10,288 nt of DNA from Bacillota bacterium (GCA_003497225.1 DNJQ01000106.1:1-10288); one strand, 5' to 3'; counted from the first letter of the stretch, positions 1 through 6,657 are shown. Notes: a model not told the origin generated them from the sequence alone. Numbers and translations are program-made.

Positions 1-536
1 TCTTTAAATAATTGATGAGCATAATCTGAATTCATATCGGTAATTTCAACTTCTTTTTCATACTTAATTCTTCTCATCATTTTTAATAAACGTTCATTTT
101 GCTTATCAAGATCAAATGATATGTTTTTTTCTTCAAGTATTCTTTCTATTGCTTGTGAGCAATCAAAAGTATGGTAAACATAATATCGTTCATTTAATTC
201 CTTTGGTTTAATAATTTTATAAACAGATTTAGATGATAAATCATAAGTATACGCCATATAACGATATAAATAGCCTATCCAAAATAACACTTCTCTATTA
301 TATTTCACTTTACCGTACGATGTTTTTCCAAATTCATTTTCTATTATTTGAAATGCTTCTGATATAGTTAAAGAGTCATTTAAAACAGCTTTTAAATCAA
401 ATTCTCTTACTAATTTTGACATCATAAACCTTCTCATAAATATTTCAGAACTTGACTCACAATATTCTAATGAAGAAGCAAAAATATTACCCTGAAGTCT
501 GCACAAAAGTAAACCATCTCTATCTATTTCTTTCAT
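1..536 (-). CDS. Partner protein of the HTH-DUF3990 gene (unknown function, 3' end outside window)
   Basis: Translating the minus strand from the ATG at 536 gives an open frame of 178 codons that reaches the window edge without a stop, so the C-terminus is missing. It begins MKEIDRDGLLLCRLQG. Visible blocks are RLQGNIFASSLEY (about residues 13-25), SEIFMRRFMMSKLVREFD (31-48), an aromatic block with FWIGYLYRYMAYTY (about 84-97), KIIKPKEL (106-113), YHTFDCSQAIERILEE (119-134), and a basic stretch LLKMMRRIKYEKE. No signal peptide or clear membrane span is seen. The start codon overlaps the upstream stop as ATGA, and a strong Shine-Dalgarno GAGGAG lies at 545-550, 8 bases upstream, inside the last codons of the partner gene. 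From memory, proteins with this RLQG...YWIGYxYRYW...YHTxDxxxAI pattern sit beside DUF3990 genes in Bacillota; I know no proven function. An antitoxin or immunity role is inferred only from the coupling. Confidence 0.8.
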   Translation of the reverse strand, partial: MKEIDRDGLLLCRLQGNIFASSLEYCESSSEIFMRRFMMSKLVREFDLKAVLNDSLTISEAFQIIENEFGKTSYGKVKYNREVLFWIGYLYRYMAYTYDLSSKSVYKIIKPKELNERYYVYHTFDCSQAIERILEEKNISFDLDKQNERLLKMMRRIKYEKEVEITDMNSDYAHQLFK

Positions 537-1387
537 TTCAATATCTCCTCTATATACTTTCCTTTGCCACGATACTGAATTCTCGCAAGTTTTGATTTAT
601 CCTCACCTTCTTTTTGAAATCTTACCTGTTCATTTTGATAATATTCTTTTTCTTTAGAGGAGACAAAACATCTCTCTAAAATACTAATTTGATCTATAGC
701 TTTTTGCGTTTTAAATACGTACTGCATTCCTAAATTCGTTGCCGCAAGGCAATGCTTGCATTGTTCGTCAGTTATTTCTCCATCAATAAATGTGTCAATT
801 ATTTGGAACATTCTATTATCAGCGATTGGTGCAACAATATAATCCGCTTTATTTATTTTGCCAATTATTTCCTTAATTATTTTACTTTCCTTATATTCTT
901 CTAATCTTCCTCTAAAATAAGCAATTGCAAGCATCCACTCTGTGCTAACTTCAAATCGAATTCCTCTTAAATTATCAGGAGTGAAATCTATAAAATAAAC
1001 ACATGGAGAAGAAAATCTACAAACAAATGAAATAGATTTATCATAAGACTCCCCACAATAAAACCCTTTACCAAAATCACTATTAATTCTTCCCTTATCA
1101 ATAGATATCTTACCATCAATTCCTGACTTAGAAGCATGAGTTAATAAAATATGATTTTTACTTAAATCATCTTTGTATAGCATTTCTTTCTGTATATTCA
1201 TTTTAAGACCTTTTTCAAAACAATAACTATATACTTTATCCATGAATTCTTCTCTCGGATATGTTTCTTTACTTTCTGTTCGAATAATTGTTATTTTGTC
1301 TACTCCAAATACATTTGCAAATTCATCTTGACTTAATTGATAAAATTCTCTAATTAACAAAATGTCTTCACTAATTCTATATTTCAC
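533..1387 (-). CDS. XRE-type HTH protein fused to DUF3990 domain (putative ADP-ribosyltransferase)
   Basis: The protein is 284 aa from the GTG at 1387. That start is preferred because AGGTGG (1394-1399) lies 6 bases upstream; the in-frame ATG at 1402 would add MRWPQ, which is encoded by that very ribosome binding site, and lies only about 3 bases after the predicted transcription start. Residues about 10-38 form a helix-turn-helix (LIREFYQLSQDEFANVFGVD then KITIIRTE). The rest matches DUF3990: THASKSGIDG (His84), SDFGKGFYCG (103-112), VSTEWMLAIAYFRG (147-160), KADYIVAPIADNRMF (180-194) and LGMQYVFKTQKAI (219-231), then a Lys/Glu-rich tail. As I recall, DUF3990 belongs to the ADP-ribosyltransferase clan; His84 and Tyr110 would be the NAD-site candidates (inference). 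The gene has its own promoter with repeated operator-like sites and overlaps the next gene by 4 bases, suggesting an autoregulated toxin-like module. Enzyme activity is unproven. Confidence 0.85.
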   Translation of the reverse strand: MKYRISEDILLIREFYQLSQDEFANVFGVDKITIIRTESKETYPREEFMDKVYSYCFEKGLKMNIQKEMLYKDDLSKNHILLTHASKSGIDGKISIDKGRINSDFGKGFYCGESYDKSISFVCRFSSPCVYFIDFTPDNLRGIRFEVSTEWMLAIAYFRGRLEEYKESKIIKEIIGKINKADYIVAPIADNRMFQIIDTFIDGEITDEQCKHCLAATNLGMQYVFKTQKAIDQISILERCFVSSKEKEYYQNEQVRFQKEGEDKSKLARIQYRGKGKYIEEILK

Positions 1388-1404
1388 TTGTGGCCACCTC
1401 ATAG

Positions 1405-1440
1405 CAACATAATTATATCATATGTTATAAACAAGTTCAA
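1405..1440 (-). promoter_or_regulatory. Sigma-A-type promoter of the HTH-DUF3990 module
   Basis: Read on the minus strand, the -35 box TTGAAC (1440-1435) is followed after exactly 17 bases by a perfect -10 box TATAAT (1417-1412). Transcription should start near 1405, leaving a leader of about 18 bases to the GTG at 1387 that holds little more than the Shine-Dalgarno AGGTGG. Confidence 0.8.
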
Positions 1441-1473
1441 CAACTTATAATATGCAAATGTTATAAACAAGTT
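1422..1473. repeat. Two 16-bp direct repeats, likely operator of the HTH-DUF3990 gene
   Basis: ATGTTATAAACAAGTT occurs at 1422-1437 and again, identical and in the same orientation, at 1458-1473 (36 bases start to start). The first copy fills the -35/-10 spacer and part of the -35 box; the second lies just upstream of the -35. Between them is an inverted repeat AAGTT-CAAC-AACTT (1433-1446) and a degenerate, oppositely oriented relative of the repeat (TTATAATATG, 1445-1454). This is the layout expected when the HTH domain of the first gene represses its own promoter; the binding itself is inferred. The second copy overlaps the end of the broken reading frame at 1461. Confidence 0.65.
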
Positions 1474-1482
1474 TTAAGTCTC

Positions 1483-1513
1483 AAAAAATCTTGTGGCCAA
1501 CTGCCACTTTTTT
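1483..1513. terminator. Possible weak bidirectional terminator hairpin
   Basis: GTGGC (1493-1497), a CAACT loop and GCCAC (1503-1507) form a 5-bp stem, with six A before (1483-1488) and six T directly after (1508-1513) on the plus strand. On the plus strand the T run follows the stem at once. On the minus strand four bases (AAGA) separate stem and T run. It lies inside the 3' end of the remnant reading frame and could shield the HTH-DUF3990 promoter from upstream transcription. Confidence 0.4.
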
Positions 1514-1867
1514 CACCTCCCAGGCCGAGCAAATCTGGTAGATTTTTTTGACCTTCTTGGACGTCATAATTCCAGTTTATTCCTGCACTTTGGACGGCAC
1601 CCAAATATACTTTTGGATTGTTTCTTCCCGGACAATTTGAGTAATAAAAATGATATTGATTTCTCGCTAAATTAAAGGAGTTTAGAGCAGAAACAACTTC
1701 TAATTTGCTTATAGAATTGCTTCCTAAATTTATAGCAGAAATATAATATGGATTTCCATCCCCGTTCCATGCAACAAATGCATTTAACCCCCTCGAAGTT
1801 AGGCTACTTCTTGCTTGGACCGATAGCATATCATCAGTCGCGTTGTAGGAATCAAGGGAGGTGGCTG

Positions 1868-1905
1868 AATCGCATTTTTAGTAGAATTCTACCTTTTTCG
1901 CGATT
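1868..1905. repeat. 38-bp concentric palindrome
   Basis: The outer arms AATCGC (1868-1873) and GCGATT (1900-1905) are perfect inverted repeats. Inside them is a perfect 12-bp palindrome, GTAGAATTCTAC (1881-1892). Both share one centre at 1886.5. The 7-base spacers ATTTTTA and CTTTTTC each carry a T5 run. It sits where the reading frame of the neighbouring remnant breaks. It may be a protein-binding site, a mobile-element end or an RNA hairpin; nothing in the sequence decides between these. Confidence 0.6.
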
Positions 1906-1909
1906 TATA

Positions 1910-1930
1910 TATGGGTTGAAATCCCCCATG
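1910..1930. other. Short hairpin next to the palindrome
   Basis: ATGGG (1911-1915) pairs with CCCAT (1925-1929) around a 9-base loop TTGAAATCC, extendable by one T-G pair. There is no T run after it on either strand, so it is not a standard terminator. Between this hairpin and the tRNA terminator (1931-1960) I see nothing else. Confidence 0.4.
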
Positions 1931-1960
1931 GTGGTGAACAGCAAAGAAACAAATTATGAA

Positions 1961-2003
1961 AAGAAAAAAGGCATCAACACAATATTTTTATTGCATCAAT
2001 ACC
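1961..2003 (-). terminator. Rho-independent terminator of the tRNA operon
   Basis: On the minus strand a 15-bp stem (arms 2003-1989 and 1984-1970) closes an AAAA loop and is followed by TTTTTT (1969-1964). Every position pairs, five of them as G-U, so the stem is good in minus-strand RNA but would have A-C mismatches in plus-strand RNA. It starts 15 bases after the CCA end of tRNA-Leu and marks the end of the conserved chromosomal block. Confidence 0.85.
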
Positions 2004-2017
2004 TATCGTTCTTTATT

Positions 2018-2101
2018 TGGTGCGGCCAGAGAGACTTGAACTCTCATGACATAGTCATACGCCCCTCAAACGTACGCGTCTACCAGTTTCGCCATGACCG
2101 C
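2018..2101 (-). tRNA. tRNA-Leu (anticodon GAG)
   Basis: The 84-base cloverleaf has acceptor arms GCGGTCA and TGGCCGC with encoded ACCA, and anticodon stem TACGT/GCGTA (one G-U) around loop TTGAGGG, giving anticodon GAG for CUC/CUU. The long class II variable arm (TGAC-TAT-GTCA) and T-arm GAGAG-TTCAAGT-CTCTC are intact. It lies 17 bases downstream of tRNA-Ser and is probably processed from the same transcript. The accessory region begins just past its 3' end. Confidence 0.95.
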
Positions 2102-2118
2102 GTATTTAGTAAAAATGA

Positions 2119-2209
2119 TGGCGGAGCAAGAGAGACTCGAACTCTCGCGCCAGTTACCCGACCTACGTCCTTAGCAGGGACGCCCCTTCACCAACTTGGG
2201 TATTGCTCC
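2119..2209 (-). tRNA. tRNA-Ser (anticodon GCU)
   Basis: The 91-base cloverleaf has acceptor arms GGAGCAA and TTGCTCC, discriminator G and encoded CCA. The anticodon stem CGTCC/GGACG surrounds loop CTGCTAA, giving anticodon GCU for AGC/AGU codons. It has the long variable arm of class II tRNAs and a T-arm GAGAG-TTCGAGT-CTCTC, the same stem as in the tRNA-Leu behind it. It is the first gene of a two-tRNA operon with a promoter directly upstream. Confidence 0.95.
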
Positions 2210-2227
2210 GTTACCAAGATACTAACA

Positions 2228-2263
2228 CTGCAATATTATGATATTTTTAAGGCTGAATGTCAA
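2228..2263 (-). promoter_or_regulatory. Sigma-A promoter of the tRNA-Ser/tRNA-Leu operon
   Basis: On the minus strand a perfect -35 TTGACA (2263-2258) stands 17 bases before CATAAT (2240-2235), a 5/6 match to the -10 consensus. The start site near 2228 gives a leader of about 19 bases before the mature tRNA-Ser end at 2209. The -35 lies only 23 bases after the polC stop codon and no terminator is visible between them. Confidence 0.8.
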
Positions 2264-2286
2264 GAAGCACAGAAATTTAATTGCTA

Positions 2287-5200
2287 TTAAAATAGTGTCA
2301 TTTGATCACTTTCAGGAATATCATCAAAGTCAACATACTTGCTGTACTTGGTCTTGATTTCTGATAGTTTTATTTCACTTAAACGCGTCCGATCAATTAG
2401 ATCTTCTTCGGAAGAAAACATACGCTTATTTCTCGCATCAACAATACTCTGCGCTACTTGAGCACCTAAGCCTGGTATTAAAGTGAATGGCGGAATTATA
2501 CCTTTATTCTCTTTATCTACTATATATTGAGTTGCTTGAGATTTAGATAAGGATATATGTTCTAATTTATATCCGCGTCTTTCCATCTCTAAATCAACTT
2601 GTAAAGTTAAATATAGTGCCTTATCTTTAGCGGACTGTTTTATGCTATTGAGTTCAAGCATTTTTTTAGTAATTCCGTTAATTCCATTAAGCATAGAATC
2701 AATATCATATTGATCACAGCGCAAAGTTAAAAATGTAGCGTAATACTCTAATGGATAATATACCTTAAACCAGCCAACTCTAACGCCCATCATACAGTAC
2801 GCTGTAGCGTGAGCTCGAGGGAAGAGGTACTTAATCTTTTTACAAGATTCAATGAAATATTCTGGAACGTTGTGTTCGCGCATAAGCTTTTCATATTTAA
2901 TACGTTTCTCTTCACTTGATGGAAGATTAAATTTTCCTTTACGAACAAGTTCCATGATTTGGAAGGTATCAGAATAATCCATTCCGTATTTATCGTGAAG
3001 CATCGTCATAATATCATCACGACATCCGATAACTTCTTCAAGTGTACAGGTTTTCGATGAAATTAAAACTTCGGCATTTCCTTCAAAAACATTAGTACCA
3101 TGTGATAGACCAGAAATAATCAATAAATCAGCGAATGTAGTAGGCTTGGTCTTTGATAATAAGCGTCGAGCAAAATCAGTTCCAAATTCTGGAATACCTA
3201 AAGTTCCTAGACTTATTTCTAATGACTTTGCGTTCATTGGCAAAGGTACTTTGATATTTAATTCCTTATTGGATGTAAACAAAGATAAAACTCTTTTATC
3301 ATCAAAAGGAATGGAGTGTAAATCAACCCCAGTCATATCGAGCATCATCTTTAAAGCATAAGGATCAACATGACCTAACATATCAAGTTTTAAAACATTA
3401 TCGTGAATAGCGTGGAAATCAAAGTGGGTTGTCATCCAGTTTGAATCTGTTGAATCAGCGGGATATTGAATTGGCGTAAAATCATATACAGACATTCCAT
3501 CAGGAATAACTATTATTCCGCCTGGGTGTTGTCCAGTAGTCTTTTTAACTTTGGCACAGCCGTTTGCTACACGCAAAATTTCAGCAAAAGGAACATTTTT
3601 TCCTCTTCTTTCAAAATAACCAGCGGCATATGTTTGAGCAGTTTTATCTGCAACAGTTTCAATCGTTCCAGCTTTAAAAACATTTCCACTGCCGAGAAGT
3701 TCTTTAGTCATCTCGTGAGCTTGAGACTGAAAGTCTTTCGGGAAGTTTAAATCGATATCTGGAACTTTTTCAGCGTGGAAGCCCAAGAATGTTGCAAAAG
3801 GAATATTTTGCCCGTCACGCAAAAGTTCTTCCCCACAATGAGGACATTTTTTGTGTGGTAAATCATAACCCGAACGATAAATAGATGGGTCCGCCCATTC
3901 TAAATACTTGCACTTTTTACAGTGATAGTGCGGGGCCAAAGGATTAACTTCTGTTATTTTTGACATCGTAGCGATTAAAGAAGATCCGACTGAACCACGG
4001 GAACCAACGATATATCCTGCTTCATTGGTCTTCGTGACTAACTGTGAAGCAATATAATAAATAACATAATAGTTATTTTCTCTAATACCTTTTAACTCCG
4101 CTTCAATTCGATCTAATATTATTTGAGGTATGGGATCTCCATACATCTCTTTTGCTGTATCATAAACCATCTTTTCAAGATTTTCAGCACAGTGAGCGAT
4201 TGTAGGGGTATAAAGTTTATCTTTTAATGGTGTAACCTTATCAATTAAAGAAGCGATGTAATTGGTATTTTTAACAACGATTTCATGAATCAACTTTTCA
4301 TCTTCAAGATAAGCGAATTGATCTTTCATCTCCTTAGTTGAAAGATACATTTGATCGGGGTTTTCATAAGGTGGCATCTTAGCGCGGCGGTAAGGATTTA
4401 AAGGGTGTGGAACTCCTTTATTTCCTTTAGTATCGATATAAACATCGCGGAACTCCTTTTGTCCTTCACGAAGATAATGAACATCTCCTGTAGCAACTAC
4501 AGTCTTTCCAATTTCTTTGGCACCATAAATTATATCTTTACATGTCTTTTTAACATTATCCATTGAAGCCACTTGTCCGTCATTAACTAAAAAGGTATAA
4601 CAGCAAGGTGGTTGAACTTCAATATAATCATAAAACTCCATCGTCTTAAGTAAAACGTCTTTAGAGCGGGTTAAAGCGGCTTCAAATACTTCACCATTAA
4701 AACACGCTGAACCAACTAGTAGGTTCTTTCGATACTTTTCTAAAACACTTCTTGGAACTAATGGAACAGATCCAAGATAATTAATATTAGATTCAGAAAT
4801 GAGTTTATATAAATCTTTTAACCCTTCCATATTCTTTACTAATACTGTTGCGTGGAATGGGTGAGCATTAAAGATAACTTCTTCATTTTGAAGGTTCTCT
4901 AAATCACAGTGTCTAATATTAGGGTTATCAGCGGTAAACATTGAAAGCATACCTTGATAAACATCGTTAAGAACTTGAGCATCATAAATAGCGCGGTGTG
5001 CTGAATCTTCATCGTATTCAACATCCATCGTCCGAGCCACTGCACCTAAAGTGTGTCTTCTTTGCTTAGGGTAAAGATAACGGGATAAAGGTAAGGTATC
5101 GATAACAGGATTAGTTAAAGGTTCAAATCCGTTGTTCTTTAATGCTTCATTAATGAACCCGACGTCGAATGTTGCGTTATGAGCGACAATGACCGCATCA

Positions 5201-6657
5201 GCAAAAAACTCTGCGATACACTTTAAAGCATCCTTAATACTTTTTCCACCGCTGACCATCGAGTTATCTATTCCTGTTAAATTAGTAATAGTTGGAGATA
5301 AGGGCATATCGGGATTAACGAAGAAATCTATTTCATCTTCGGTAACTCCGTGAGAAACTTTGACCGCACCAAATTCAATAATTCTATCGTACCTAGCACT
5401 TAATCCTGTCGTTTCTAGGTCGAACACGACATATTTTGCTTGACGCAAAGGAATATCCGAAGGATTAAATATATTATTTAAATGCTCTTCAACGCAGTAA
5501 AGTTCTGCGCCGTATATAATCTTTATATCATTATCACTTCCAGCTTTTTGCGCTTCTGGGAATCCTTGAACACAGCCGTGATCAGTAATAGCTAAAGCTT
5601 TATGTCCCATGTGTTTAGCTAAACTCGCATAATCTTGAATCGAGTTCACACCATCCATTTCGGAAAACTTCGTGTGAAGATGTAGTTCAACTCTTTTTTC
5701 TTCTTCGTTATCTTCCGGAAGTGGGTCGCTTTGTAAAATTTTAGGGACTCCGTGAATTCTAAAACTATCGTGTCCATTGTATTCTTCTTTTGTTCCACAG
5801 ATCTTTAGTTTTTGTCCCACCGAATAAAGAGAATCAAGTTCATCAACTTTTTCCGGCTCTTTATCTTTATTTATAAAGAAGAAAGCTTCAACAGAAGAAG
5901 TTCCATCATAAACATAAAGTTTGAGTTTGACATATTTATTTTTAATTGTTTCTATATCTTTAAAGAATACCACGCCCTCAATATACCCGCGAGTAAAAGC
6001 CCCAAAGTCTTTAAGGTAAAAGCGTTGGAATTTTCTACTTTCTCTAGCTAATTCCTCTGCTTTCTTTCTTTCTTCTATATCGCGTTTCATTTGAGCGTTA
6101 GCAACGTCGTGATATTTTTTCTCAATTTCAGAAAAATCAAAAGCCTCAGCTTCAGGAAGAAGTTCCTCTTCTTCTATCTCTTCTTCCTCCTCTTCCTCTT
6201 CTTCAACGTGCTGATAAGCTATCGCTTTATAACCGCATTGAATCTTCTTTAAAAATGCATTGAACTTATTTACTTCATCTGTCGTTTCTTGTTCATCTTC
6301 TAAAGTATAGCTAACAACCACATTAAAATCATTGATCTTATAATCGGTTAAATCATAACTATTAGTTGCGTTAACATAATCATCTAGTATTTCAGCTAGC
6401 ATGTCTTTAGTAAAACCTTTCGGGTATTCAAAACTGATATCCGAAATAAATCCACCACCGTTTTCAAATTCTTTTAAGGTAGAAAAAAACAGTATGTAAT
6501 CATTATACTTTATCGGTTTAGCTAAAATTATTGTACACTTAAAGACATTAGTCGTCTTATTCATTTTGATAGCCTTCAAAATGAAGTTATCAAATCTAGG
6601 CAACTCTTCTTCTTTTATTCCAATCTTTCTTAAATAACGCGCAACTAAATCATCCAT
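2287..6657 (-). CDS. polC: DNA polymerase III alpha subunit, Gram-positive PolC type
   Basis: The replicative polymerase of low-GC Gram-positives is present at full length: 1456 aa, against about 1437 in B. subtilis. Domain order: N-terminal domain (1-145); acidic linker with a near-continuous Glu run (152-165); OB fold (about 210-305); PHP domain opening with HLHTKFSEMDG (326-336) and ITDHG (357-361), resuming after the exonuclease with DVHY (725-728); inserted DEDDh proofreading exonuclease (about 408-570: Asp413, Glu415, Asp498, His554, Asp559); polymerase core with GSRGSVGSS (885-893), a Cys4 zinc site (913, 916, 938, 941) and catalytic PDIDLNF (Asp967, Asp969) plus LDMLGH (Asp1092); helix-hairpin-helix (about 1389-1427). 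The last residues QMTLF fit the beta-clamp binding motif. All key residues are intact, so it should both polymerise and proofread. Its start overlaps the rseP end by 13 bases, with AGTAGG (6663-6668) as ribosome binding site. Confidence 0.98.
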   Translation of the reverse strand: MDDLVARYLRKIGIKEEELPRFDNFILKAIKMNKTTNVFKCTIILAKPIKYNDYILFFSTLKEFENGGGFISDISFEYPKGFTKDMLAEILDDYVNATNSYDLTDYKINDFNVVVSYTLEDEQETTDEVNKFNAFLKKIQCGYKAIAYQHVEEEEEEEEEIEEEELLPEAEAFDFSEIEKKYHDVANAQMKRDIEERKKAEELARESRKFQRFYLKDFGAFTRGYIEGVVFFKDIETIKNKYVKLKLYVYDGTSSVEAFFFINKDKEPEKVDELDSLYSVGQKLKICGTKEEYNGHDSFRIHGVPKILQSDPLPEDNEEEKRVELHLHTKFSEMDGVNSIQDYASLAKHMGHKALAITDHGCVQGFPEAQKAGSDNDIKIIYGAELYCVEEHLNNIFNPSDIPLRQAKYVVFDLETTGLSARYDRIIEFGAVKVSHGVTEDEIDFFVNPDMPLSPTITNLTGIDNSMVSGGKSIKDALKCIAEFFADAVIVAHNATFDVGFINEALKNNGFEPLTNPVIDTLPLSRYLYPKQRRHTLGAVARTMDVEYDEDSAHRAIYDAQVLNDVYQGMLSMFTADNPNIRHCDLENLQNEEVIFNAHPFHATVLVKNMEGLKDLYKLISESNINYLGSVPLVPRSVLEKYRKNLLVGSACFNGEVFEAALTRSKDVLLKTMEFYDYIEVQPPCCYTFLVNDGQVASMDNVKKTCKDIIYGAKEIGKTVVATGDVHYLREGQKEFRDVYIDTKGNKGVPHPLNPYRRAKMPPYENPDQMYLSTKEMKDQFAYLEDEKLIHEIVVKNTNYIASLIDKVTPLKDKLYTPTIAHCAENLEKMVYDTAKEMYGDPIPQIILDRIEAELKGIRENNYYVIYYIASQLVTKTNEAGYIVGSRGSVGSSLIATMSKITEVNPLAPHYHCKKCKYLEWADPSIYRSGYDLPHKKCPHCGEELLRDGQNIPFATFLGFHAEKVPDIDLNFPKDFQSQAHEMTKELLGSGNVFKAGTIETVADKTAQTYAAGYFERRGKNVPFAEILRVANGCAKVKKTTGQHPGGIIVIPDGMSVYDFTPIQYPADSTDSNWMTTHFDFHAIHDNVLKLDMLGHVDPYALKMMLDMTGVDLHSIPFDDKRVLSLFTSNKELNIKVPLPMNAKSLEISLGTLGIPEFGTDFARRLLSKTKPTTFADLLIISGLSHGTNVFEGNAEVLISSKTCTLEEVIGCRDDIMTMLHDKYGMDYSDTFQIMELVRKGKFNLPSSEEKRIKYEKLMREHNVPEYFIESCKKIKYLFPRAHATAYCMMGVRVGWFKVYYPLEYYATFLTLRCDQYDIDSMLNGINGITKKMLELNSIKQSAKDKALYLTLQVDLEMERRGYKLEHISLSKSQATQYIVDKENKGIIPPFTLIPGLGAQVAQSIVDARNKRMFSSEEDLIDRTRLSEIKLSEIKTKYSKYVDFDDIPESDQMTLF
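6163..6204 (-). repeat. Glu-coding GAA/GAG tract inside polC
   Basis: Codons 152-165 encode thirteen Glu and one Ile from a purine-only GAA/GAG tract, in the linker between the N-terminal domain and the OB fold. Low-complexity tracts like this can change length by slippage in multiples of three without breaking the frame. Confidence 0.7.

Larger units (their letters stand above)
1461..1929 (-). pseudogene. Probable frameshifted gene remnant, family not recognised
   Basis: An open frame on the minus strand ends at 1461 (TAA) and stays open up to a stop at 1878-1880. Its only ATG (1829, 122 aa) lacks a Shine-Dalgarno, and the frame is open for 16 codons upstream of it. A second frame starts at an ATG at 1929 (MGDFNPYINREKGRILLK...) and stops at 1852. 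Removing one A from the A5 run (minus strand) at 1875-1879 joins them into a single protein of about 155 aa, reading ...GRILLK-CDSATSLDSYNATD.... The C-terminal part has YYISAINLGSN, NQYHFYYSNCPGRN, KVYLGAVQSAGINWNY and ends in LRLKTCL. Codon use looks like real protein, but I cannot name a family. GC by hand count over 1501-1860 is about 39%, above both flanks, hinting at foreign origin. It could instead be a sequencing indel in an intact gene, or non-coding structured DNA; there is no convincing ribosome binding site at either start. Confidence 0.35.

Noticed and set aside
1422-1473. CRISPR-like repeat pair
   Set aside because: There are only two copies with a 20-base spacer, no cas genes, and the repeats sit exactly on a promoter, so an operator explains them better.
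1493-1675. Plus-strand open frame of 60 codons
   Set aside because: It is antisense to the remnant, lacks a ribosome binding site and begins inside the hairpin at 1493-1507.
1461-1829. Variable protein of a diversity-generating retroelement
   Set aside because: There is no reverse transcriptase and no template repeat in the window, and the C-terminus lacks the expected C-type lectin ending.
1840-1945. Possible tRNA-like or tmRNA end, because GGGTTGAAATCCC resembles a T-arm
   Set aside because: The loop lacks the conserved C of TTCRANT, no acceptor stem or CCA fits around it, and no tag reading frame with an Ala-Ala end is found.
1748-2290. Plus-strand open frame of 180 codons
   Set aside because: It runs antisense across both tRNAs and the terminator, has no ribosome binding site, and its peptide (for example WCGQRDLNSH) is the usual artefact of reading tRNA genes backwards.
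3146-6051. Several plus-strand open frames of 70-95 codons opposite polC
   Set aside because: They are antisense to an intact conserved gene with no ribosome binding sites or recognisable products.
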